Assembly: GCA_016777845.1 (NCBI GenBank)
Contig: JADHQS010000005.1
Coordinates: forward strand, 1 to 36,754
DNA from: Candidatus Actinomarina sp.
GTDB taxonomy: Bacteria > Actinomycetota > Acidimicrobiia > Actinomarinales > Actinomarinaceae
DNA length: 36,754 bases
Reading direction: 5' to 3'
Position numbers and translations under genes: made by a program. Below, in pieces: positions 1 to 6,848 of the stretch; within the stretch, counting starts at the first letter, position 1; every line of letters starts with the position of its first letter. Under the pieces are notes generated by a model. That model was not told where the DNA came from and did no database searches. It saw only the letters and a program-made list of their open reading frames with translations.

Positions 1-119
1 GTAGAGGTTGTTGTTACAATTTTTACTTCAGTTGTTGTAGTATCTTCTACCGAAGTTTCCTCGATAGAACCTCCACAGGCAGCAATAAAAAAAAGTAAGA
101 GAATTAGTACTTTTTTCAT
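1..119 (-). CDS. Lipoprotein, N-terminal part only (runs off window)
   Basis: The reverse strand reads ATG at 119-117 and stays open to the window edge, giving 39 residues. The first residues form a lipoprotein signal peptide: two Lys, a Leu/Phe-rich core, then the lipobox IAAC with the acceptor Cys at position 15. After the Cys the chain is Gly/Ser then Glu/Thr/Val-rich, a flexible linker typical of surface-anchored binding proteins. The folded domain lies outside the window, so the function cannot be named. It is divergent from the PanB-like gene at 252, with a tRNA-Phe remnant between them. Confidence 0.7.
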   Translation of the reverse strand, partial: MKKVLILLLFFIAACGGSIEETSVEDTTTTEVKIVTTTS

Positions 120-185
120 AAGATTTATTTTACATTTGCGTGATAGTTTTATTGACAGTTTTGATTAAATAATTAGTAAACCTTG

Positions 186-233
186 TGGCCAGAGGCAGAA
201 TCGAACTGCCGACCCCTTGTTTTTCAGACAAGG
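186..233 (-). pseudogene. 3' half of a tRNA-Phe(GAA) gene, 5' half missing
   Basis: On the minus strand there is a perfect anticodon arm (stem CTTGT/ACAAG, loop CTGAAAA, anticodon GAA), a variable loop, a T arm (GGCAG-TTCGATT-CTGCC), the acceptor 3' strand TCTGGCC and discriminator A at 186. Upstream of the anticodon arm, where a D arm and the acceptor 5' strand GGCCAGA should be, there is only AT-rich sequence that includes a TATAAT box. No CCA is encoded. It is therefore a 3' fragment, of the kind left at tRNA attachment sites, rather than an intact tRNA. No integrase is visible nearby. Confidence 0.75.
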
Positions 234-240
234 TCTCACG

Positions 241-246
241 TATAAT
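241..246 (+). promoter_or_regulatory. -10 box (TATAAT) of the PanB-like gene
   Basis: A consensus TATAAT ends 5 nt before the ATG at 252, so transcription should start at or next to the start codon. A weak -35 candidate, TTGTTT at 217-222, lies inside the tRNA-Phe remnant. Confidence 0.6.
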
Positions 247-251
247 AATAT

Positions 252-1082
252 ATGAAAAGAATTTATACATTTGGTCACGAACAAGTTCAAAGAAATATAA
301 CAGTTGGCGACATTATTAAAAATAAAGAAAATAATGTAAAAATGACCCAAGTAACTGCTGCAAATAAAGAAGAAGCAGAGATATTAGCTGATCAAAATAT
401 TGATATGATCATAACGGGTAGTGATTGGTACCAAGATGTTAGAAAAGGTGCTCCAAACACATTTATAACTGCAGCATTATTTGCTGGAAGATTTATTACA
501 AATGAAGAAATACTTCGTGGTGCATTTGATGTAATGATGGCAGGTGCTGATTCAGTACTCACACCAAGAAGTTTTGATGTTGTAGAGATGTTGGCAAAAG
601 AAGGCATGCAGGTACAAGGTCATGTAGGAATGGTTCCTTCAATGGCAACAAAATATGGTGGGATTAGAACAGTTGGTAAAACTGCCGACGAAGCAATTGA
701 AATACTTAAAGATATGAAAAGACTTGAAGATGCCGGTGCTTTTGGTGCAGAGGTAGAGTGTGTTGCTGAAGATGCGTTAAATGAAATTAAAAAACACACT
801 TCATTAGTTTTAAACTCTCTTGGCTCTGGGTCAGGTGGAGATGTAATGTTTTTATTCTTTGAAGATATCTGTGGTGAAACAGCTGGAATTAAAATGCCAC
901 GGCATGCTAAGTCATGGGGAGATGGTCAAAAAATAAAAGATAAATTAAATGAAGAAAGATCAAAAGCTATAAAAGGTTTTAAAGATGATGTTGATTCAGG
1001 AAATTATCCAAATAGCAATTACACAGTTGGCATGCACCCTGGAGAAAAAGATGTTCTACTTGAAAAATTAGATAGTTTATAA
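252..1082 (+). CDS. PanB-like (ketopantoate hydroxymethyltransferase family) protein
   Basis: This is a 276-residue protein with the PEP-mutase/PanB TIM-barrel pattern: RKGAPN near residue 64, GHVGMVPS near 123, a GG-(I/Y)-R-x-x-GK-T turn near 136 and AGAFGAEVECV near 161. Glu169 in that last segment aligns with the catalytic Glu of PanB. PanB transfers a hydroxymethyl group from methylene-THF to 2-oxoisovalerate in pantothenate synthesis. The metal-binding aspartates do not look conserved: the usual VGDS is TGSDW here, and the strand after the RGAPN-like motif reads FITAAL where PanB has an Asp. It could be a divergent PanB or a relative with another substrate. There is no ribosome binding site; a -10 box directly precedes the ATG. 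Confidence 0.6.
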   Translation: MKRIYTFGHEQVQRNITVGDIIKNKENNVKMTQVTAANKEEAEILADQNIDMIITGSDWYQDVRKGAPNTFITAALFAGRFITNEEILRGAFDVMMAGADSVLTPRSFDVVEMLAKEGMQVQGHVGMVPSMATKYGGIRTVGKTADEAIEILKDMKRLEDAGAFGAEVECVAEDALNEIKKHTSLVLNSLGSGSGGDVMFLFFEDICGETAGIKMPRHAKSWGDGQKIKDKLNEERSKAIKGFKDDVDSGNYPNSNYTVGMHPGEKDVLLEKLDSL

Positions 1083-1229
1083 ATGAAAAATTGGCAGAAA
1101 CTTGCAGTAGGTTTAGGAATAATTGGTATAGGGTACAACTTTTTAATCAGATATGACTCACTACCCTATTATCAATTAATTGCAATTGGAATCGGTTTAT
1201 ATTTTATCTTTAGAAAGTTTAGGAACTAG
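1083..1229 (+). CDS. 48-residue membrane protein
   Basis: An ATG follows the PanB-like stop codon with no gap and opens a 48-codon frame ending in TAG at 1227-1229. The product begins MKNWQKLAVG, has two hydrophobic stretches (about residues 8-22 and 29-43) and ends in basic FRKFRN, which suggests two short membrane segments. Direct stop-to-start abutment suggests translational coupling. The last 33 bp overlap the 3' end of the convergent DUF1295 gene. Function unknown. Short AT-rich frames can arise by chance, so confidence is moderate. Confidence 0.5.
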   Translation: MKNWQKLAVGLGIIGIGYNFLIRYDSLPYYQLIAIGIGLYFIFRKFRN

Positions 1230-2075
1230 TACAGGAGTATTCCTTTTATAACGTTGATACTCTTCTAAATGTCCGTACCTCTCTTCAGCAATTCGTTCAA
1301 GTAAATTTACACCACTCATACGGGTCAATAAGATGTAAACAAATACTGGTGATATAAGTGTTATGTATTCAATACCAGTTAATGTATTCAAAGCTATAAC
1401 AGCAATGCCAGTCCAAAGTGTTATCTCACCAAAATAATTAGGATGCCTTGATCTTGACCAAAGACCTGTGTGAATAAAAGCTTCACTAGGATTGTTTTCC
1501 TTTCTAAATACTCGTTTTTGATAGTCAGATATAGATTCAATAGCAAATCCAGAGAGCCACAGTACCATTCCAACTATTGCTAAAAAAGGTAATGTGTCTT
1601 CTTCAGGTGATAAGATTGCAATAATTGCTGCGCATGCAGTTAATGACACCCAGAGTGCTTGTCCCATCCAGTATTGTAAAAACCAGAAAAAATGTCTTTT
1701 AGCTTTTTCAAACCGTACATCTTTGCCATCATTTCTAACTCGTCTAAATAAATATATCCCTAGTCTTAAGGCCCAAACCATAACATAGAAATAGATTACT
1801 GAATCTATCATTGTTTTGTTTTCAACAGAAAAGTATGCAAGCGATACAGTCGTGATGTACGTTAGACTGCCAACCAAGTCATAATATTTTTCTGTTTTCA
1901 GTAGAAAAGAAGGAATAAAAAATATTACCTGCAGCAGTACAGCTATAATCAAAATAAACATAAATGCATTCATGCCTTTTATCTCTATTGCAATGTTTTG
2001 ACCTGCAAAATTAATTAAACCTATACAGGTAAGAAAAGTTGAAATTGCAATAATGTTTTTAATTTTTCTACTCAC
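1197..2075 (-). CDS. DUF1295 membrane protein (steroid 5-alpha-reductase-like fold)
   Basis: A polytopic membrane protein of 292 residues with about seven hydrophobic segments. Near residues 208-222 it carries the motif SRHPNYFGE, the signature of the DUF1295/isoprenylcysteine methyltransferase/steroid reductase superfamily. These proteins use NAD(P)H or SAM on lipid substrates, but the substrate of the DUF1295 branch is not established. The start is GTG at 2075. It has no ribosome binding site, and a TATACT box sits exactly 6 nt upstream (2082-2087), favouring a leaderless transcript. Its 3' end overlaps the 48-residue ORF. Confidence 0.8.
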   Translation of the reverse strand: MSRKIKNIIAISTFLTCIGLINFAGQNIAIEIKGMNAFMFILIIAVLLQVIFFIPSFLLKTEKYYDLVGSLTYITTVSLAYFSVENKTMIDSVIYFYVMVWALRLGIYLFRRVRNDGKDVRFEKAKRHFFWFLQYWMGQALWVSLTACAAIIAILSPEEDTLPFLAIVGMVLWLSGFAIESISDYQKRVFRKENNPSEAFIHTGLWSRSRHPNYFGEITLWTGIAVIALNTLTGIEYITLISPVFVYILLTRMSGVNLLERIAEERYGHLEEYQRYKRNTPVLVPKLSKDKI

Positions 2076-2081
2076 ACTGAA

Positions 2082-2087
2082 AGTATA
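2082..2087 (-). promoter_or_regulatory. -10 box (TATACT) of the DUF1295 gene
   Basis: TATACT read on the minus strand ends 6 nt before the GTG start at 2075, matching the leaderless spacing seen at many genes in the window. Confidence 0.6.
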
Positions 2088-2148
2088 AACGTATATTTGG
2101 ATTTACTTCCTAATCCAGTTAAGACTTAAGAATATTAATGTATACACT

Positions 2149-2640
2149 ATGGGAGATAATTACTACATATCTACTGATAACCAAAAAATGTATATAAATT
2201 ACTTTGATGCACTATATTTGTTAAACATTGTATTTAAAGAAAATAAAGAGTATGGGTTTATAGATAAATCACATATAGAGTCTATATGGAACTCGATTGA
2301 ATACAAATATCATAAATTCTGTGTCATAAAGGTTTTCAAGTATGAACTTGGTGGCTATGAAGTCCAAATTGGAGACGAATACAAAGGCGTTTGCGATAAG
2401 TTAATTCCTAAGGGTAATTCAAAAATTACTTATAATCCGCTAACTTTCGATGAAAATCCAGATTTTAAAAAATCATACTGGAAAAGAAGAGATAATGCCC
2501 TAAATACTTTTACTGAGGGCGATGAAAATTTAAATGAACATTACTATATTGCAGGTTTTGCTGAAAAATTTGATTATGAACATCAAAAAATACTGGGATT
2601 AAATACTCCATATGTAAATTTTGTTATTAATAAAAACTAA
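2149..2640 (+). CDS. Uncharacterised 163-residue protein
   Basis: I do not recognise this gene. The product is acidic to neutral, very rich in Tyr, Asn, Lys and Asp, and lacks a signal peptide or membrane segment, so it is probably a cytoplasmic globular protein. It may be transcribed from a TAnnnT box (TAATGT, 2136-2141) 7 nt upstream; no Shine-Dalgarno sequence is visible. The cupin gene follows 9 nt downstream in the same direction. The frame uses the same AT-rich codons as its neighbours, which supports its being real. Confidence 0.65.
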   Translation: MGDNYYISTDNQKMYINYFDALYLLNIVFKENKEYGFIDKSHIESIWNSIEYKYHKFCVIKVFKYELGGYEVQIGDEYKGVCDKLIPKGNSKITYNPLTFDENPDFKKSYWKRRDNALNTFTEGDENLNEHYYIAGFAEKFDYEHQKILGLNTPYVNFVINKN

Positions 2641-2649
2641 TATTTTTAT

Positions 2650-3006
2650 ATGGATGATTTAATTTTAAAACAGTTTGATAAACCTGACGAAGTAAGAAAT
2701 TTTGAAAAAGGTAAGTTTGAAATTGTTAAAATGCCTACTATGACAATTGGTCGTGCAACCTACAAACCTGGATGGAAATGGTCTGACGATGTATCACATT
2801 TATCAGGTACGAAATTTTGTGAAGTAGAACACCTAGGGATAGTTATTCAAGGAAAAGCAACAGCTCAATTTGAAGGTGAAGATCCTGTTGTAATGAATGA
2901 AGGAGATATATTTTATGTATCTAATAAGCCACACGATAGCTGGGTGGTTGGTGAAGAAGACTACATATCAATTCATTTTTTAGGTGCAGATAAATACGCA
3001 GACTGA
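2650..3006 (+). CDS. Small single-domain cupin protein
   Basis: A 118-residue protein with the two cupin motifs of a small beta barrel. The first is around residues 61-79 (EVEHLGIVIQGKATAQFEG) and the second around 84-99 (MNEGDIFYVSNKPHDSW). It includes potential metal ligands: Glu and His in EVEH, and His in KPHDSW. Function within the cupin fold cannot be set from sequence; candidates include a dioxygenase-like enzyme, an isomerase or a sensor domain. TAATAT at 2638-2643 overlaps the stop of the previous gene and lies 6 nt before the ATG, so the gene may have its own leaderless transcript. It ends with TGA, which shows TGA is a normal stop here. Confidence 0.8.
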   Translation: MDDLILKQFDKPDEVRNFEKGKFEIVKMPTMTIGRATYKPGWKWSDDVSHLSGTKFCEVEHLGIVIQGKATAQFEGEDPVVMNEGDIFYVSNKPHDSWVVGEEDYISIHFLGADKYAD

Positions 3007-3010
3007 TTTG

Positions 3011-3084
3011 TGGGAGATACAAGATTTGAACTTGTGACATCTACCTTGTCGAGGTAGCGCTCTGCCGGACTGAGCTAATCTCCC
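3011..3084 (-). tRNA. tRNA-Val(GAC)
   Basis: Full cloverleaf of 74 nt: acceptor GGGAGAT/ATCTCCC with discriminator A, a normal D arm, anticodon stem CTACC/GGTAG, loop TCGACAA (anticodon GAC) and T arm ACAAG-TTCAAAT-CTTGT. CCA is not encoded. Position 33, almost always U, is C. The gene begins 4 nt after the cupin stop codon, on the opposite strand. Confidence 0.9.
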
Positions 3085-3126
3085 GTATTTAGAAATATAG
3101 CATCATTTTGTTTATTTTTAAATTGA

Positions 3127-3330
3127 TTATTTCTCTACAGTAATAATTCTTTTGCCGAACCTCAAAAATAGCCTTTCAACAATTTCAATAAGTAGATTTA
3201 GTACCCAAAGTCCTATATATATAGCTAAAAAAATTTGTAAAAACTGCCACAAAATAAAAACAATAATTCCGTACACAAAGATCCACGTAATTGTAAATTT
3301 TAAAGAATATATAGGTGACTGACTATTCAC
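3127..3330 (-). CDS. 67-residue two-segment membrane protein
   Basis: The product has a short N-terminus, then hydrophobic stretches at about residues 12-30 and 31-50, and a basic C-terminal tail (LFLRFGKRIITVEK), suggesting a small inner-membrane protein with its tail in the cytoplasm. The GTG start at 3330 overlaps the TAG stop of the SRAP gene (TAGTG), so the two are probably translated together. No family recognised. Confidence 0.6.
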   Translation of the reverse strand: MNSQSPIYSLKFTITWIFVYGIIVFILWQFLQIFLAIYIGLWVLNLLIEIVERLFLRFGKRIITVEK

Positions 3331-3974
3331 TAAAACGGAACCTCTTCATATTTTTGTATAAGTGAATCATTATTATTTTTAGGATTATTCACTGCTCTGT
3401 CCACTTTATAAAATTCTATATCATCATATGTATAATCTAAAATCTCAGAATAAATCTCTTCACTAGATAAATCAGACACCCATAGATCTCTTTGCTCCCT
3501 TGTTAGTAATAATGGAGATCTATTATGTATCATTTGTAGTGAATTTACAGCTTCTCTTGTGATGATAGAGGTTTCAATATCACCACTACTTCTATTCCAA
3601 TAGAGACCTGCAGCAAATAATAAACTTTCAGAAGTATCAAAAAAATAATAAGGCTGTTTAATGCCATCCTCTTCTTTCCATTCGTACCAACCAGAGATTG
3701 GAATTAAACATCTTGAGTTTTTAAATGCTGAAGTAAATGTTTTTTTCTCAAGTAACGACTCGTATCTTGTATTAAATAAAGGTCTCGGATTTGATTGACT
3801 CTTCAACCAGTCTGGAAAATATCCCCAGTTAGCAATTACTAAATTGTTATCAATTATGCACGGTGCCTGACTTTGTGGTGCTACGTTAAAGTTTTGTTCA
3901 TATTCAATTTCTGAAAAGTTATTTACAAACTTCAGTTCGTCTTTTGCAATATCAATATAGTATCTTCCACACAT
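3330..3974 (-). CDS. SRAP-family abasic-site DNA-protein crosslink protein (HMCES/YedK)
   Basis: A 214-residue protein starting MCGRYY. Cys2, exposed after Met removal, is the SRAP residue that forms a thiazolidine crosslink with abasic sites in single-stranded DNA. Other family landmarks are present: the NVAPQ segment near 30, WGYFPDW near 50, NTRYESL near 68, SGWYEWK near 94 and the histidine in MIHNRSP near 150. The family shields abasic sites at stalled forks and is often near SOS genes, which fits the lexA/recA/umuDC content of this window. TACAAT at 3981-3986 lies 6 nt before the ATG, inside the end of the upstream peptidase gene. Confidence 0.92.
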   Translation of the reverse strand: MCGRYYIDIAKDELKFVNNFSEIEYEQNFNVAPQSQAPCIIDNNLVIANWGYFPDWLKSQSNPRPLFNTRYESLLEKKTFTSAFKNSRCLIPISGWYEWKEEDGIKQPYYFFDTSESLLFAAGLYWNRSSGDIETSIITREAVNSLQMIHNRSPLLLTREQRDLWVSDLSSEEIYSEILDYTYDDIEFYKVDRAVNNPKNNNDSLIQKYEEVPF

Positions 3975-3978
3975 GTAT

Positions 3979-4650
3979 TTATTGTAATAATGAAACGTCT
4001 ATTGTGTCACCATCAGAGAATGTACTATGGTCTTTCTTGTATATGATATGAACATTTTGTTTTCCGAGAACACTTATTTGATCACCATCTTTAAGAAAGT
4101 ATGTGTCTTTTTCTAAACAAAGTAATTTGTACTTCCCTCTGTTTAAAACCTTTACAGTATTTGAAATCCATGAATAAAAACTCTCACCATAATGTGGGAT
4201 GACAATTGTGTTTGGTAAATAATTTAAACCAACCCCTTTAATCATTTTCTCTCCCATAATCATTGCACCAGCACTACATCCAGCAATAATCCCTCTCTTT
4301 TCAACATCATGTAGCTCAGTAGAGAAGTTTGAATCATGTATAGAGTCATATAAGTGATTTGGTGAACCCCCAGAAAAAAATACAAAATTTGATTTTTTCA
4401 TTTCTTCAATTACGAAATCTTGATTTAAATCATCACTATTCCTTGCATCTATATGTTTATGATTAACATTTAAATTTTTGAAATGCTCTATTGCAAGATT
4501 TTCCCAGTAAGAAAGTCTTGCATTAGATTCTTTACCAGCAGCTGTAGAAAATGTAAGTACATATGGACTCTTATCTAAATAATTTAAAAGTTTCCTATCT
4601 ACTTCAAGAATAGACGGTAAAAACTCTCCTGAACCTGTAATAGCAATCAT
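3979..4650 (-). CDS. Peptidase S51 family protein (dipeptidase E/cyanophycinase-like)
   Basis: The reading frame extends upstream through tRNA-Cys and tRNA-Gly, but the real start is the ATG at 4650 (MIAITGSGEFLP), giving 223 residues. The family pattern is clear: FFSGGSPNHLYD near residue 88 and the nucleophile elbow GCSAGAMIMGE near 119, with Ser in G-x-S-A-G-A. S51 enzymes are serine peptidases that cleave dipeptides with acidic residues or cyanophycin. The start lies 6 nt after the encoded CCA of tRNA-Cys, so the message is probably released from a tRNA-mRNA cotranscript by tRNA 3' processing. Confidence 0.82.
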   Translation of the reverse strand: MIAITGSGEFLPSILEVDRKLLNYLDKSPYVLTFSTAAGKESNARLSYWENLAIEHFKNLNVNHKHIDARNSDDLNQDFVIEEMKKSNFVFFSGGSPNHLYDSIHDSNFSTELHDVEKRGIIAGCSAGAMIMGEKMIKGVGLNYLPNTIVIPHYGESFYSWISNTVKVLNRGKYKLLCLEKDTYFLKDGDQISVLGKQNVHIIYKKDHSTFSDGDTIDVSLLQ

Positions 4651-4656
4651 AATTAT

Positions 4657-4730
4657 TGGAGGCGACGACCGGAATCGAACCGGTGTACAAGGTTTTGCAG
4701 ACCTCTGCGTAGCCACTCCGCCACGTCGCC
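4657..4730 (-). tRNA. tRNA-Cys(GCA)
   Basis: Cloverleaf with acceptor GGCGACG/CGTCGCC, discriminator U as expected for tRNA-Cys, and an encoded CCA (4657-4659). The anticodon arm is GAGGT-CTGCAAA-ACCTT, giving GCA. It is 6 nt downstream of tRNA-Gly and 6 nt upstream of the S51 peptidase start. Confidence 0.95.
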
Positions 4731-4736
4731 ATGTAG

Positions 4737-4809
4737 AGCGGAAGACGGGATTTGAACCCGCGGCCTCCACCTTGGCAAGGTGGCGCTCTGCCAGCTGAGC
4801 TACTTCCGC
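4737..4809 (-). tRNA. tRNA-Gly(GCC)
   Basis: Cloverleaf with acceptor GCGGAAG/CTTCCGC, D arm AGCTCAGCTGGCAGAGC, anticodon arm CCACC-TTGCCAA-GGTGG (anticodon GCC) and T arm CGGG-TTCAAAT-CCCG. Discriminator U; no CCA encoded. First gene of a probable tRNA-Gly/tRNA-Cys/S51 peptidase unit. Confidence 0.95.
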
Positions 4810-4846
4810 GTAACTTTTATATTAATAATAGATTTAATTAATAAAA

Positions 4847-5290
4847 TTAATTTTTTCCTGTTGAACCGAATCCACCCATTGATCTTTCAGAGATATCTAG
4901 CTCTTCAACTTTTTCAAAATCAATACTGCCTGTATTAATAGCAACTAATTGAGCTACTCTTTCATTTGGTGCAACTGTATAAACTTCATTTGAATAATTC
5001 ATTAATGGTACCATCAACTCCCCAGTGTACCCAGGATCAATTAGGCCTGGTGCATTAATTGGAGCAACTAAACTCTTACTAGCTAATCCAGATCTAGGTA
5101 AAACAAACCCTCCAACACTTTTTGGCAGTTGAATTGCTATACCCAAATTTACAAGTACTACTTTTTGAGGTTCGATAACATATTCTCCGTCTGAATATAG
5201 ATCATAACCAATGTCTTCTTCATGACTTTTGCTTGGTATTTTTGCAAATTCATTAAGAATCTTTATTTTTATATTAAAATTATTCTTCAG
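4847..5290 (-). CDS. dut: dUTP diphosphatase (dUTPase), apparent CTG start
   Basis: Trimeric dUTPase, hydrolysing dUTP to dUMP and diphosphate to keep uracil out of DNA. The five motifs are present: GYDLYS (about residue 28), PRSGLA, GLIDPGYTGELMVPL, NERVAQLV and SMGGFGSTG near the C-terminus. ATG/GTG/TTG starts occur only after motif I, which cannot be right. The frame stays open upstream to a stop, and the best start is CTG at 5290 with an AAAGG-type ribosome binding site (GAAAGGG, 5302-5296) spaced 5 nt away. That gives 147 residues, the usual family length. An undetected indel or an ATT/ATA start are alternatives. The gene is divergent from the membrane-protein gene at 5304. Confidence 0.85.
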   Translation of the reverse strand: MKNNFNIKIKILNEFAKIPSKSHEEDIGYDLYSDGEYVIEPQKVVLVNLGIAIQLPKSVGGFVLPRSGLASKSLVAPINAPGLIDPGYTGELMVPLMNYSNEVYTVAPNERVAQLVAINTGSIDFEKVEELDISERSMGGFGSTGKN

Positions 5291-5303
5291 TGGTACCCTT
5301 TCA

Positions 5304-6374
5304 ATGATGAATATTAGAGATTATTTCTTAATAAATAAAACTAAAAAAGTTAATAAAATTAAAATTTTAGACCTTCTAGGTTTTGAAAGCGAAACACTTA
5401 TTGAATCCTCGTCTTACGCAGGAGAAGAAACTGAAATTGTTGAAGAGCTTAATCAAAAAACATTTGAAACATTATTAAACAATACAGAAGAAATATATGT
5501 CCAACAAAGCAGTATTGAATCATATATTTCAAGCTCTACTGAACCTACTAAAGTTACTGATCTAACTCCAACCGATACTTTTAACCCTTTAAATATAACT
5601 GAACAGATACAAAGAGTATGGTCGGATCTTGAAAGTAGAAGAAAATGGGTTTTACCGGCATTTATTTCAATATCAATGGTCTTTATGGTCACAATAGCAT
5701 CAAATACGTATCTTAACTACAGAAGTAGTCAGGAAGCTGTTATAGAAGAAGCTGTTTTTGTTACAAACAATTCGAATGAACTAGTTGAACTTCTACCTGA
5801 TTTAATTGAGATATCTACAAATACCTTTTACTCAAAATATGATATTTCTAATGCAAGTGCAAATTTGCAACAGATTGAATCATCTTTGCTTCAGTATCAA
5901 AATAATTTAGAAAACAGAAGTGATGTCTCAGATGTCAGTACTGTAAAAGAAAATTTAAACAATATATTTACTCTTGTTAACGAGCTTGACCTAGTTCTTT
6001 CATATAGAATTTCAATTTCAGAGGTCTTAATTTATGGTGATCTTCCAATTGATGAAGAAAATGCAGACATCGAAGAAATAACTAATAATTTATCGAATAT
6101 AATTGCGCAAAGCAAGGTCAATATAGCAACATTGCCAGAAATTAAAGATTTTGAGCAACATAAGTCTCTTGTTATAGACGCTGTTTCAACAGCAGAAGAT
6201 TTACATGGTAGGTATTTAGGTGCTTTAAGAAACAATGAGTATGAAGTTGCACAATCTATAGTCCAAGCAATTCTTTTAAATAAAGAGACAGAAAGTCGGA
6301 CTTTTGAAAATACATTAATGCAATTTAAGGAAAAATTACTTCTTAATTATGAAAATTTTAAAAATCTACCCTAA
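5304..6374 (+). CDS. Single-pass membrane protein with helical extracytoplasmic domain, unknown function
   Basis: Starting at the tandem ATGs at 5304/5307 gives 356 residues; an upstream start at 5229 would overlap the dUTPase coding region. The first ~110 residues are polar and acidic with a Ser/Thr/Pro-rich linker. A single membrane helix at about 116-135 (LPAFISISMVFMVTIAS) follows the basic ESRRKW. The remaining ~215 residues are predicted to be mostly alpha-helical, with Leu/Asn/Glu periodicity, and lie outside the membrane. This layout resembles sensor or envelope-scaffold proteins, but no family is recognised. It ends 1 nt before the convergent nrdR stop. Confidence 0.6.
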   Translation: MMNIRDYFLINKTKKVNKIKILDLLGFESETLIESSSYAGEETEIVEELNQKTFETLLNNTEEIYVQQSSIESYISSSTEPTKVTDLTPTDTFNPLNITEQIQRVWSDLESRRKWVLPAFISISMVFMVTIASNTYLNYRSSQEAVIEEAVFVTNNSNELVELLPDLIEISTNTFYSKYDISNASANLQQIESSLLQYQNNLENRSDVSDVSTVKENLNNIFTLVNELDLVLSYRISISEVLIYGDLPIDEENADIEEITNNLSNIIAQSKVNIATLPEIKDFEQHKSLVIDAVSTAEDLHGRYLGALRNNEYEVAQSIVQAILLNKETESRTFENTLMQFKEKLLLNYENFKNLP

Positions 6375-6375
6375 T

Positions 6376-6813
6376 TTATAACTCTGCTACTTCTTTTTCA
6401 AAGTCAGAAGCATCAGAAAATTCTTTATAAACAGAAGCAAATCGTAAATAAGCAACTTCATTTGTCTCTTTTAAGTATTTAAGAACAGTTTCCCCTACAA
6501 TTTCTGATTTAATTTTGTTTCCTTGAGTTTTTATTTTATTGTGAATGTTATCAACAAGTGTTTTTAGCTTTTTGTCGTTAATGTCTAGTCCACCAAAAGC
6601 ATTTTCTATACCTTTGTACAACTTTTCATAATTGAATTCTTGTATATCGCCATTTCTTTTTTGTATCATTAAACCAATTTCAGCCTTTTCATAGGTAGTG
6701 AATCGTAATTTACACTTAGGGCACTCTCTTCTTCTTCTTATAGAGTTACCTTCATTGTTTTTTCGTGAATCAACAACATTTGTTTCTTCTTTATTGCAAT
6801 AAGGACATACCAT
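6376..6813 (-). CDS. nrdR: Transcriptional repressor NrdR
   Basis: Nucleotide-sensing repressor of ribonucleotide reductase genes. The canonical N-terminus MVCPYC sets the start at 6813, giving 145 residues; a longer TTG-started frame exists but lacks homology. A zinc ribbon is formed by Cys3/Cys6 and CPKC near residue 31, with the conserved VDSR between them and RRRRECPKC after it. The ATP-cone follows (about 45-135), with VQKRNG-like LMIQKRNGD and the RFASVYKEF end motif. Its order beside a LysM gene and lexA is conserved in actinobacteria. A TATAAT box is 10 nt upstream of the ATG, within the end of the LysM gene. Confidence 0.93.
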   Translation of the reverse strand: MVCPYCNKEETNVVDSRKNNEGNSIRRRRECPKCKLRFTTYEKAEIGLMIQKRNGDIQEFNYEKLYKGIENAFGGLDINDKKLKTLVDNIHNKIKTQGNKIKSEIVGETVLKYLKETNEVAYLRFASVYKEFSDASDFEKEVAEL

Positions 6814-6848
6814 ATATAGTGATATTATAGTTACCTCTAAATCTTGTA

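Noticed and set aside
186-260. Complete tRNA-Phe
   Set aside because: No D arm and no strand able to pair with TCTGGCC exist upstream of the anticodon arm.
4651-4770. N-terminal extension of the S51 peptidase through tRNA-Cys and tRNA-Gly
   Set aside because: The extension is antisense-free readthrough of tRNA sequence and has no homology; the family start MIAITGSGEF lies at 4650.
5229-5303. Upstream start of the membrane protein gene
   Set aside because: It would overlap dUTPase coding sequence antisense over motif I; tandem ATGs at 5304 fit better.
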